Below are positions 1 to 12,800 of a stretch of DNA of 64,000 bases, piece after piece. Positions within the stretch are counted from its first letter, which is position 1; every line of letters begins with the position of its first letter. The notes beneath the pieces were generated by a model. It was not told the DNA's origin and ran no database searches. It saw only the letters and a list, made by a program, of their open reading frames with translations. Source of the stretch: Spisula solida (Eukaryota; Mollusca; Bivalvia; Venerida; Mactridae). A program made the translations under genes and the position numbers. The stretch covers positions 50,804,734-50,868,733 of the forward strand of contig OX365946.1 in assembly GCA_947247005.1 (NCBI GenBank), read 5' to 3'.

Positions 1-713
1 CACTATCCAACATTTCAACGTAATTATTGCCCCTGATTGACTAAGCCAGTTATTTTGGCCAAGGCTTCCACCGGTGCATTAGTGTTCACTGAATACAGTC
101 TTGTTTTAGTTAACAGTACCTCCCGAATTCCTTCTCTTATTGCCGGGTGCCTAGCTGAGATGGTGCTATGGTTACCATTCTTTTAACTAGCTAGAGGCTC
201 AACAACCAACCACATAAGTTATAAACCAGCTTTCGCCAGGATTCGAACCTTCGATCTCCCACTCCCATGGCAGATGCTCTAGCCATTAGGCCAGGTACAA
301 GATATGTATATTATAATAATTGTATGTTTGTAAGCAGGAAGCACAACGGTACTGTTTTATCAAAGCACTTACAGAAATAGTAAACTTTACGTTCAAATTT
401 AAATTATTTTTAACTGCAAATTTTGGGACAGGTATGGTTTGTAGGAGTTCTTAATTAATGATATTAGTTTTGCTAAATTAAATTTATTTAGTACCATATT
501 TTGTAGCCGTAAAATATTTAATAATATAAAGAATTTAAATTAGTGTGTACCTTTATGATTTCTGTACACGCTTTGATAAAACAGTACCCAGGTGTTTTAC
601 AGACACCAATCTGTAGGACTGTATAGGACTGATATTGCACTACATGATATTTATATATTCATGGATTGGTGGATCAATATTTACTGTTCTCATATTATTG
701 TTCGATATTTCAG
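1..713. other. Intron 5' of the first visible CI-MPR exon
   Basis: No coding sequence seen. Positions 55-115 (aaggcttccaccgg to cagtcttgtttt) resemble the end of the dispersed element at about 52800-52856. Positions 232-296 hold an antisense tRNA-like sequence. Confidence 0.6.
232..300 (-). repeat. tRNA-like sequence (SINE head or tRNA pseudogene)
   Basis: On the minus strand it reads as an A-box (TGGCCTAATGGCTAGAGCA) and a B-box (GGTTCGAATCC) with tRNA-like spacing. It lacks a convincing acceptor stem, so a SINE head is more likely than a working tRNA. Confidence 0.5.
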
Positions 714-848
714 GAGTTAATTGGGTTGCCTTACATGAAAACAAGGACAAGTATGGGACAGGAGAGTACTATATCAATGTTTGTCACAATGTCTTACAGT
801 CAGAGGGAGCATCTAGATGTGATCCCGGTGCAGCAATTTGTTACCGTG
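714..848 (+). CDS. IGF2R: CI-MPR window exon 1: domain 4, central part
   Basis: Acceptor tttcag before 714, donor gtaact after 848, phase 1 in and 1 out. It encodes the YYINVCHNVLQ block followed by a GAAIC turn, the counterpart of human domain 4 (FINICHRVLQ). The Gln expected after that Cys in a sugar-binding domain is Tyr here. Confidence 0.92.
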
Positions 849-3800
849 GTAACTATTTTTTTCTTTTAACATTTTTTAAACTAATTTATTGGATAATTAT
901 CTCTTGTACTTGTGGTCTGTTCTTTTTGTTTTATTATTGAAAGTATTTCTGATTTACATTTTCCCCCTAAAGTTTGTGTACATGTTTAGTTGTCTACCCT
1001 TAACACTTGGTGTAAGCTATTTTTGTAATGAAAATAAAATGAAATTATGCTTAGTTCACTAAATGCTTTGTACTTCAAATGCTCTGTTCTCTACTAGTAG
1101 GTATTCTCTGCTCTAAATGCTCTGTTATCTAGGTATTCTCTGCTCTAAATGCTCTGTTATCTAGGTATTCTCTGCTCTAAATGCTCTGTTATCTAGGTAT
1201 TCTCTGCTCTAAATGCTCTGTTATCTAGGTATTCTCTGCTCTAAATGCTCTGTTATCTAGGTATTCTCTGCTCTAAATGCTCTGTTATCTAGGTATTCTC
1301 TGCTCTAAATGCTCTGTTATCTAGGTATTCTCTGCTCTAAATGCTCTGTTATCTGGGTATTCTCTGCTCTAAATGCTCTGTTATCTAGGTATTCTCTGCT
1401 CTAAATGCTCTGTTATCTAGGTATTCTCTGCTCTAAATGCTCTGTTATCTAGGTATTCTCTGCTCTAAATGCTCTGTAATATAGGTATTCTCTGCACTAA
1501 ATGCCCTGTTACCTAGGTATTTTCTGTTCTAAATGCTCTGTTACCTAGGTATTCTCTCTTCTAAATGCTCTGTTACCTAGGTATTCTCTGCCCTGAATGC
1601 TCTGCTCTTAAAGTGTTCATCCTGTACACAATTAATATGTTTATATTCTAGAGACCACATCTTCATTAAACCTAGGACGTTATGAAACAGCACCAATCTA
1701 TGTCCTAGGGACTAACAGTACACAGATAAAATACACAAATGGTGATATATGTAAGGGTACAACAAAAATTACATCAACTGTGACGTTCCACTGTAGACCA
1801 GGTAACATTGTTGAGTATATGTTGGTAAATCATTGCCTGTTATAACAGTCACTTGATGATTGAGTGGATCATGCTACTTAAAACAGATTGAGAGCCCCTT
1901 GTTCGATTTTGAAGTTATTTTTGAGCTACTAAGGGTATTGCACACCGAGTCCTTGTATCAAACAACTTCCCTCGAAATTGGCCAGGTAAATCTCTCAGGG
2001 AAAAAAATGAAATACCAGAAACTTATGGACTGTCTCAGTCAAACCCAAACAAATGACAATAACAAATAGTTCCAGTTTGTTGCGTAACTATGTCACACAT
2101 GTTTTATAAGACTGGGTATTTTATCATATTTTCCCCTATTTTCAAGTTTTACTTGCCAATGTGTTTTGTTGATGAGTTCAGTAGCCTATCATTCTACCTA
2201 CTTGTGATGTACACTACAACCTCTTAGGAGCAACACCCTTTGAAAAACACCATGTTTGGTTGTTGAAAAGAGGTTTTAGCTTTATAGGGGTAAAATGTCG
2301 AACTAATGGTTACTACAGGAACAAAATATTCACGTTGCTTTAGAGAGGTTGTTACTCTATGGAGGGCTGCTCTGAAGAGGTTGCACTGTACCGTTAACCA
2401 AGAAATTATATCACGCAATTTAATGTTGTGGAGTTCGCGAGTGGTAGAAATTCGCAAAATTAAGTCGCCGCGAAAGTGCTAAAAACATTAATATTGACAT
2501 TGCGGGAAACTTAAAACGCGTGAATTTGTAGTCGCAAATATGCTGATGATAAGCAAAACGGTAAAGTTAGTATTTGCGAAAGTTAATTGGTTTACATTAT
2601 ATGAATGATTTGTGTTTCTTGTAGGAGAATCTGAGAGTGCTCCGTTCTTAGTGGATAAAACTGATGATGGATGTTTCTATGAGTTTGAATGGTATACATC
2701 TACAGCATGTGTACTCGGACATTATAAGGGATCGAATTGTCAGATACATGCCAATGGTAAGATATGTTTGTAATGTTGTTAGTTCACAATCTATTTTTAT
2801 GCCCCCCTAACGGTGGCATATTAAAATTACCTGTCCATCAGTCTGTCCGTCAGTCGGTTCGTCCGGGCATTGGTTTAAGTTTTAATAACGTTCATTAGTT
2901 TGTTTACTATGATACTATCAATGCTATTGCATTGAAACTTGACAATCTCTTTTATTGTCATTAGTCAACCCTACTAGACAGGTGGCATAACTCACTGATG
3001 GTTTTGTAAGGAGTTACAGCTCAATTTAACTTAGACATTTTGGTTCTTCAAAAAAATTCAATATTTTGTTGAAATGAATTATGTAGGGTGAAATTTCATG
3101 ATAACTCCAATATGTTTATTTCCTGTAAGTATAAACTTTGAGCTGTCCCCACTTTCATAATAAATCCAATATGTTGTTTCTGTTATATTTTGAAGGAATG
3201 AACTTTGACCTGACCCCATTGCGTAAAGCAACAGGAGAGAGTTACAAAGTGGACTCAGTAGTGGATCCAAAACATGATTATTTCATCAATGTTTGTGGTC
3301 CGGTAACCAATACAGCATGTGATAGTTCAGACATTAAACAAGTAGGAATTTGTCAGCAACCTCTGCCGGGACAAGATGGGTTTGTATTTTGTTACTGTAA
3401 AATCATTTTTGCGAGGTCAACATTTTGAAAATTTGTTCTTTTGAAGTAGTACCCGAAATTGTTCTCAAACTTAAACTTGCAAATCCATTAAAAATGAATC
3501 CCTCTTGAAAATTTCTGATTTTGGGGCTATACTTTTGTTAAAAGTCGGTGTATAGGTTGCTTAAGTCAAAATGGTTTTCAAACATGCTGGAATATGGTAT
3601 GAACTATGATCTTTACTTCCAGTTTGCAGGTTTGTCATGTCCAGAATATTGCCCCCATTTTGAGGCTGGTAGGTTAAATGTCAAGGTCACTATCTTATCA
3701 AGGTCACTACCTTGACTGTGACCTTGAACATAAATTTTGGCTGCCATGGATAGCACACAATCATGGTTTACACCCCTTGTTTGTATTACTCTGCTTAGTT

Positions 3801-6800
3801 GTGTATTGCACAGAAAGTAAATACTGAATATTACTGTTCATATAATTGTGCACTGCAATATTCTATCATTACAGGGACTCGTATGTGGCTGGTCAGTGGA
3901 CGTCAGAGTTAACTTACTATGATGGTATGATAAATCTAACATATATCGGCGGCACCCCATACCATGATGATGCTCAGACTCCAAGGCGATCAGAAATTGC
4001 ATTCCTATGTGACCTAGATGCAGGGATGGGCACTCCGAAATACTTGACAGAGGCGGCATCAGATCACTATTATGCTTTTGAATGGAGAACATCATACGCT
4101 TGTCCACATGCTCCAGTTCAATGTTCAACTGTCGATCCAAAGTCCGGAAAGGAGTATGACTTGTCTAGGTGAGTATTGTGTTGTTTGCAATACAGGCTGC
4201 TCCATAATATTAGCTATTTTGATATACAGCAGGGGTTCCATTAGCTTCTGAATATGAAGGGTCATTTTGATTCTTTTGACTAAATTTTACCAATTTATAG
4301 CAAAATATCCACAAAACTAAGAGCAAATGACCCTTCAAACAAAAATGAAGAGATTCAAAATGTTGTCACTCTTCGTCCGTCGTCCGTCCGTACGCATCCA
4401 CATGTAGTTGTGGGGTGTGGAACAATAGGCTATATTTAGATTCTATTCGTTCCGTTGCTTATGGGGTCCTACAAACAAAAGGATGAACAAAAAAAACCCC
4501 ACAATGTCAAGTCAGTCCGTCAACAATTTGCTTGTACAGTATAACCTCCCGAAACGGCACCTCTGAGAAGCGACAACCTCCGAGAAGCGGCACTTTTATT
4601 TCCCCCCGTTCGTTTTCGCTCTTATTTTAACCTCCGTAGAACGACACCTCCACAGAGCGGCAAACGGCCATTAAAATTGTTAACCTTTTGTATGGTTTAC
4701 CTCTGAGAAGACTGGTGTGTTTTTACATACGGCATATTCACACGTGTTTACATAACTCCATACGATGTTGTTTTCTATTTTTCGCACCTTCGTGGATTAT
4801 AATAATTATCGCTCATCAGGTAACGATAGCCACGGGCGCTAGTAAATTAGCGACTGTGTTTGGGATCAGTTCGACAATATGACACAGTAACACCGTACAT
4901 ACCATGCACTTGTTGAGATGCATAACACTCGATTTTTTAAAATCAAAGTTATTAATAATTTTATATGAATTATCAATACGCGCTTTATCAATCAGTATAA
5001 GAAAGTAAATTCACGTACACGTCGTGTTAATTGTTAATCACGTCGTCTAAAACTGTTAATTTCGGCATAATTATGCCAAGTTACACACGCAAGGTAAACA
5101 AATTACCAATCACGTGTGCAAATTGTGTACTGAGCGATATGACGTAATAGAGATTTAAACACTTTGAAGGTAAAAAATTCAATTGAATACGGCATGTGCG
5201 TAAAATAATTGCTTTTATTAGCAATAAATACTAGACCCATGATTTGTCGCATTTTTGTATCTTATCAATGATCTTAATTCAATAATCCTCAGAATTATTT
5301 AACAAAACGCGCGGCTACGAGTAGATCTAATTTTATGCATTAAATCACAAACAATCGAAGTCAATTTAAAATTACCGTGATTATGTACACTCAATAGTCT
5401 ATGAACGACATTCTGAAACAATCAACCTCTACAGAGCGACACCTCCGCAGAGCGGCAGTTTTTTCTGTCTCCGCCGGATGTCGCTCTACGGAGGTTATAC
5501 TGTATAGTGTTTGCTTGGGTCATCTGGGGTAAAAAACTAGGTCACCAGGTCAAATCATAGAAAAACCTTGTGTAGTCACTAGAGGTCACAATTTTGACCT
5601 TATCTTTATGAAACTCAGTCACAATGGTCATCACAACAAAATCTAGGTCCATTCAATATTGGGTCATCCGGGGTCAAAAACTAGGTCACAAGGTCAAATC
5701 ATAGAAAAACCTTGTGTAGTCATTAGAGGTCACAATTTTGACCTAATCTTTATGAAACTCAGTCACAATGGTCATCACAACAAAATCCAGGTCCAGTTTG
5801 ATATTGGGTCAACGGGGTTAAAAAACTAGGTCACACAGTCAAATCATCGAAAAACCTTGTGTAGTCACTAGAGGTCACAATTTTGGCCTAATCTTTATGA
5901 AGCTTGGTCACAATGTTCATCTCAACAAAATATAGGTCAAGTTAGATATTGGGTCATATGGGATAAAATATAGGTCATTAGGTCAAATCATACAAAAACC
6001 TTGAGTAGTCATAGAGGACATATTTTGACCTAATCTGTATGAAACTTGGTCACAATGAAGATCTCAACAAAATCTAGATCAAGTTTACAGGTGAACAACC
6101 TAGGGCCCTTTGGGCCCTCTTTTGTAAATTTCAAGGTTCAAAACCCCTACTCCCGAGTCAAATGGAACCTATGATACAGTACAAGTAATGAACTATAGAG
6201 AATAACCCTTTTGAAGCTGCAAATATTGCAAATAAGAGGTTACTGTGCTACAGAGGTTAAATCCATGGCAAATTAAGGCTAAGGGAAATTTTGAAGGTGT
6301 TATGAAGAGGTTGTTAATATATACTCATTTTCCCTTACAGTCTGACAAGATCACCAGCAGATCTTAACTGGGTGATTATGAAGGCGGACAAAACTAAGTA
6401 TTATATCAATATCTGCCAACCTTTGAATGAAGTACAAGGTGGCTTGTGTGATCCTTCTGCTGCAGTTTGTAGGACAAAGCTCAATGATGATAATGTGGTA
6501 TGTTGTATAGTTAGATCATAAATATCATAAAAATCACACCTTTATTACGCTTCACTACTTTTCCCTGATATAGGATCTGATGACACTCCATAATTTATGG
6601 GGTCATGCCGATGTGAACTTTACTTCATCTTGTCAAAAATCGCTTCTTTTACAAATTTGAAAGGTGTGCAGTGAAAATCTACTAAGGCGGCTAGATATAA
6701 TTTTATTGGACGAACTATGTGACGTCATTGTGCGCCAGAGAGGTAATTTGAACATGACCTCTGATGGAGTATTGTCAGATCTCTTACAGTGTAAAGGAAT

Positions 6801-9800
6801 GTAGCAAATGTTAGAGTCTGGTTTTAATGAGATTGTATAGGAACTGTTAGACAGCTTACTAGACATAGTTCTATATTATGAGCGATCTCCCTTAATTTCA
6901 GACATCAAAAGATCTGTGCTATCACTTGATTTTCCTTTTTTATTTTTTCGAAGACAAAAAGCCAAGCTATTGTCATCACTGGATCATGTGTGTGTGCGTT
7001 GGTTAACTTTATTGTCAGAGTCCTTTTCTCAAAGACTATCAAAGGTATCCACTTGAAACTCAACATTGTTATTCACCATCACTAAGGGAGTCCATACTGA
7101 CAAGGCTGGTAACCCTGTGACCTACATTTATGAGTTATCTTCCCTTGTTACCTTTGAATTTTCACTCACAGATGAGCAAGGGTACTATCAAGTACGAGAA
7201 AGTCAAGCGCCCAGCTCTTGTAGGCGGTGCTTTTGTTTACTACGTTTTGTCTGTATTCAGGAAGTGGTGGATATAAAGAATATGGGCAGTGTAGACTCTA
7301 TGTTAACTGTGGAAGCAGAGGACAGACTAAGACTGACATACAAGGGTGGTAGCTGCAACAATGGTACAGCCACAGTACCGTATCTCACAAATATACAGTT
7401 CCTGTGTCGTCCTGATGCTCTGGTAGGATTTCTTTTTACTGATTTACTATGCTACTGAAAATTTGAATAGGTTCAATAAATATTCCTGTAATTATCTTTT
7501 GCAAATTCAGTAAGATGGACTGATGGAAACATTATGTTACATCTGCCATACTGTAGATGAATAAATATTGCTTCAAAATTTGATGTCTAAGTGCTGATAA
7601 GCATAATCTCACTAAAATGTTTGTGCTGCATTCAAGCCTCTGTGATAATCTGAATGTGGTCTGTTTTTTTTTTACATTTTGGCTCTTGCACAATAAGAGA
7701 ATAAATAAGGGACAAATATTCCCATGTTCTTGACACTTTGGTCCCTGTCAATAGGGCTTAACATCAGTTACCTAGAAAGAGGACATTGTATCAATGCGCA
7801 CCAAATGTAACATATGAATTTTAATATTTTAACATGTCCTTAACCGATTTTTTTCACTAAACGTAAGACGAACATGAACATTGCTTTCTTGAACCTTATC
7901 AAATTTTGAGTAGTATACGTTACAATTTATTATTATAAGATGAAGAAGCATTATTTTTAACATCATGCGAAATTTTAAATTCACATAGTTGTGATTAACA
8001 GGTATACTGGTATTGTAAAACTACTGGCCCGATAACCTTGTGTTCCAGCATCTACTTAGAGTGTAGGAGGAAAAAATAGTTCTGATATTCCCTTCGCTTG
8101 ATGTTCAGCATTTAAAAAACTGTCTCTCTCTTCTTTTATACCTCTATGGTGATTTACAAGGGTGGTCCGCAAAAGTCGCGAACATTGATTTTTATTGTAT
8201 TGGTGTCCATTGTATTCACAATTTGCATACATTGTCTTTTTACGAGATATGTTATCATTGTAATTGCTCAATTTGGTGTTGATATCTTAAAGCATTAAAA
8301 ATCTGCGTGGTTTTATTACACCTGCAGTAGGTCCGATCGGCGCACACTCTACGATGTCAACGACGTCGTTACTTTTGTTTCAGCACCTTAGCTTCATTGA
8401 CTGGTGCAATTTTAGATAAATTTGACGCATTCTCGTAAATCAAACATGACAGTTAAAGTTCAGAGAGATACTCTGACACTTATATTAATTTTCCGGAAAT
8501 ATTTTATGTGCAACAGTTTAACATATACTATGTTTAGCCTCCACATTTTACCGTCTGACGCCAGTCTTAGTGGATGACGTTTTTGCGCTCTGTTCACTTG
8601 GGCCGAGTTTTCCTTTTAGGCTTGGAAGTCTTCATTTTTTCGCCATATTCCCTTAAAACATTTACACCAAGTGTAGACAAGAGTCCTACATACAGTCCCA
8701 CGATTATTTGTATGTTGGACTTCTGTTTTTGATTATGCAGGTGTCAGACCATAGTCCGGCAGTAATTCTTTGAAAACCGGAGCGGTGCGAAAAAATTAAT
8801 AGTTTTTCTGTTAATGACATTATCGACCCTAAATTTCGCACAAAAATGTGCGAAACTGTGGTGTCGACATCGGCAAATTTTTTAATGCACAAATAGGAAT
8901 ACTTATTAAGTTATAAGCTCTTGAATGAAAGCCGATACGTCTTTACAAAATATAAAAGGGCATGCACCGACTCTACCCAACTCGCATTTGTTAATCAAGT
9001 ACATGTATAATTACCAAAATTAAGAAGGAAATGAAATTTCAATATCACACATATGTTAAGAAGTAACTAATAAATAATATGTGAACATTTTTCTGGAAAA
9101 TTATGCGTAGTGTTGAAATGGGAGACAAAGTTAGCGACTTTTGTGGACAACCCTCGTATATCATAACTTAAGGAATAGGTTGTCGAGAGTTTAAGTTAAA
9201 AGAAAAAAATGTAAAATAATTTAATTTTGGATTACATCATCATCATACAGGTTATTTGATCAGTAATGTAACAAAAGGTCAATTTTTATCAGCATTAAAG
9301 TTACATTTACAGTACATTAGTGTTTCCCTTTCTTTATGCTTAACATTTATTATTTGGAAGTGAAGATCAATTTTCTGAGCATTAAAGGCTACATATTAAT
9401 TGCAATTAAATACGTCTGCAAGAAAGAAAAAAGTACTAATTTTGTACTGTGTGTATTTCAGTCATCTATACCAGGTGATCCACTCAAGGATGGTCCGTGT
9501 GAGTATACCATACTATGGGACACAGCTGCAGCATGTAATATCAAGACAGATGAGGACACGGATAAATGTACAGCTAAGGATCCCGATACTAACTATGTAT
9601 ATAACTTGAAACCTCTTATACGCGATGCATCCAACCCTTACATGGTAGATGTTGGTGATACGACATATAAGGTGAGATATCTAAAGTATATAATATATGC
9701 CAGGGGTGTCAATATTCCTGATTAATCCTGAATTCTGGATTTATCTATCCCAAAAGGGCTATGATTGCTGACCAAAATAAAAGTTATTTGAAGGAAATAT

Positions 9801-12800
9801 CTCAAGAAATGGCAAAGTAATGGTAAATTTAATCAGCTCTGAAGGATTTTATTCAATAAAAGCCAAGTTAAATATGGAAACAATTAGATTGAAAGCCTCT
9901 TGCTTGGCAAAAATAAACGGCAGCATAGGATTTTTAGGATTTTGAATTATGCTCTGTGGACACCCATGATACTTATGCTCATATTTGTTTATTTTATTGA
10001 AGTGTTTGATATTATACATAATGTCACATGAGAATGAAAAGGGGTGTATCAGTGTATCTGCAATAAAACAAACAGGGATAGTTGTCCTGTTTATTCTATA
10101 GTGACTATATAATATGCAGAGGACAGAACCGTCTGGTGCTTTATGAATGAAGGTCACTGAATATTTTAATATCTCAGGCCAATCTCAGGGGTTCTAATAG
10201 CTTCTGAATAGGAAGGCTTATTTTGTTACTTTTTGCTGAATTTTATCATTTTATAGGCAAAATACCAATGCTTTTAAGAGAAAATGACCCTTCAAACAAA
10301 AATATTGAGGGTTAAAATAGGAAGGGTTATTTTGTTACTTTTTGCTGAATTTTATCATTTTATAGGCAAATTACCTTTGATTAAAAGAGAAAATGACCCT
10401 TCAAACAAAAATATTGAGGGTCAAAATATTGCCTTTTGGAAATTCGAAGGGTCCAAACCCATACTCCCGAGTCAAATGGAACACCTGAATGTATATAAAT
10501 TCTTTGAAATAAGTATGTTTAAATTATAATCGTATTTGCCATTTCTATGTACATGTAGTATATTAAGTATTGCATGTTTCAGATAAACATCTGTGGTCTG
10601 GTCAACGATTGTCCGAATGTCTATGGTGAACAGGTTCCTTCAGTATGTAAAATCTTCTCTAAAAATAGCACCAAGATTGGTCTCAGTGGTAATGGATCGA
10701 ACCTCGACTTCAGTGAAGATGGTGGAATGTCTCTTACATCTTACGGAAAAAGAGTCGAACATGGTTTGTACTATACAGTTAATGACATCTCCCACATACA
10801 GTGGAGGAATCAGGATTTTTAGGTTGGATGATTTTTTACCCCTTATGGCCCCTTTTGGGCGTCAAACATTTTTTTGGGTGAAAATCCCTTCCAGTTATTA
10901 TTATCTTATTATCCTGCGTGATATAATATTGTTTGGCACTTCATCTGGTCAGCAGATTAAACTTCAGTGGTCTTTCGATCGATAACTTCAGAATGTTTGG
11001 AATGTATGTTGGGCTGGACTAGTAGATGGCTCCTATAGATAATGAAGTTGGTAGACCAAAGGTCAAGGTCACCACAGTTTTGCACTTTTCAGATATTCTA
11101 ATATTTGTATTTAACTTGTGACACTTGCCCTACGTTCAAGGAAAAATAACGTGACGCACGTTTCGTACCTGGTATGTAACAGGTACGAAACTTTTCCTAG
11201 TACGTTACAGATACGAAATGTGCATCACATGATTTTTCCTTGAACACAGGGTTGATAATTGTGTTGATTCTCTACTAAAAGAAAAAAATGAAAATCTTCC
11301 ATAAATTGTAAGGGATTACTAGCTGATTACGGAAAATGTAAGGGATTTCTAGCTGATTACTGCTTGATTGAATAGTTAATTAATTATTTATATGAGTATC
11401 AGTGTATTTCTTATAACTAGTATTTAATAGTTTGATAATGTAGATATCGAAGTCTTTCATTCAGTGGGGAATCTTCATTATTTATGTAAACTGTTGATTA
11501 TAACTGAGATATAAATCTGCAGCTAGTTTTTTAGATGACCTCGGGGTTCGAAGGAAGAGACAGAAATTTTTGTGTGATACAATGAACCTGGATGTGCTGC
11601 CCTGCCTGTTTCCAAATAGATGCCTCAGTTCTTTAATCTGCCTAGTGTTTTGCACTAATAAGCATGATACTATCTCTGGGTTGCCAACAAGTTTAGCTCT
11701 AGTTGTGTGGGTAACACTGAAAAGTGGTTCAAAAAAGTACCTGGTCGAGAATAGAACGCGAGACCTCTCGATCCGTAGTTAAGAGAGTTACTCACTCAAC
11801 CACTATGCCACTCTATTATAAATATGTATTTCAGGTCATGTTGTGACAGTGAAGATAGTATTCCTGTGTGCACCGGGTAAGGAGTTTGGTAGCCCGGTGT
11901 TTGTGGCTCAGGAAGGCAATGTGTATATATTTAACTTCCTGACATCACTAGCTTGTAGACCGATGGCGACAGATTGTGTGATACATGATGATGCCGGGCA
12001 CCAGTATGATCTGACGTCTCTCTCCAAGGATACATACTGGACAACTACTGATGGTTCTACCACTTACTATATCAATGTTTGCAGACCAGTCAATAATTCT
12101 CCAGATGATAAATGTCCTGGTAAGTTAATCATTCGGGCTGATAGTGGAATGATAGACTGTCCTCTTTAAGTGTGAGATGTCTTGGTTTTGATCCCAAGCC
12201 AGTCATTAAAATGGTACTGGTATATCTCCCTTGCTTGGCCAGGGGTGTCAATATTCCGGATTAATCCGGAATTCCGGAGTTGTCTATCATTATAGAGCTA
12301 TGATTTCTGACCAAAATAAAAGTTATTTGATGAAAATATCTCAAGAAATGGCATTTAGTTATGGTAAATTTAATCTGCTCTGAAGGATTTTCTTAGTACC
12401 AACTGAGTTAATTATGGAAACAATGTCATTGAAGGCCTTTTGTTTGGCAAAAATGGTCAGCCGCATATGATTTTCCTGATTTTTAAATTGGCCCTGTTGA
12501 CACCCCTGTTGGCGCTAGGCATAGTTAGTTCCATGTAACAGCCTGTTTGCTCTATGTCAGGATAATGTGACTAGGTAATCACCATATGACTGAAATATTG
12601 TTGACCTGTGGAACATAAAACAATTATTAGCCCCCATTGGTTTTCAGACATATTTCTAGTGTTTATTCCACCATTTTTGAAGAATACAACTTTGCACATA
12701 CGGGTCAGTCAGAGTTTTTGTCAGATTGTTGGTAAGCCAATGGTTTCTGATATATATCTTAATGGTATGTAGGTTGGTCTTAATCAGTTTATGAGATCAG

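Larger units (their letters stand above)
4230..6172. mobile_element. CAGGGGTTCC-type MITE, interrupted by other repeats
   Basis: The left part (4230-4355, CAGGGGTTCCATTAGCTTCT) and right part (about 6085-6172, ACTCCCGAGTCAAATGGAAC) match the two ends of the intact copy at 10186-10487. The material between is a pogo-like element and a 145-bp tandem array. A split element is inferred. Confidence 0.5.
10764..11834. other. Intron 9 content
   Basis: Holds a dispersed repeat (10790-11100), the hairpin at 11128-11251 and an antisense tRNA-like sequence at 11735-11818. No coding sequence seen. Confidence 0.5.

Noticed and set aside
232..300. A functional tRNA gene on the minus strand
   Set aside because: A-box and B-box are present, but I could not pair a proper acceptor stem. 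Similar heads elsewhere in the window belong to SINEs.
635..940. A 101-codon open frame read as a separate gene
   Set aside because: Only 714-848 has CI-MPR character. The upstream and downstream parts are intron read-through next to good splice sites.
3838..4140. A 100-codon frame on the minus strand
   Set aside because: It is the shadow of exon 5 and has no coding features of its own.
7066..7458. A 130-codon frame as one exon
   Set aside because: The first half has no CI-MPR similarity and resembles a dispersed repeat. The acceptor at 7260 and donor at 7423 give the phase needed by both neighbours.
8157..9156. An intact mariner transposase
   Set aside because: No frame longer than about 70 codons lies within the element on either strand.
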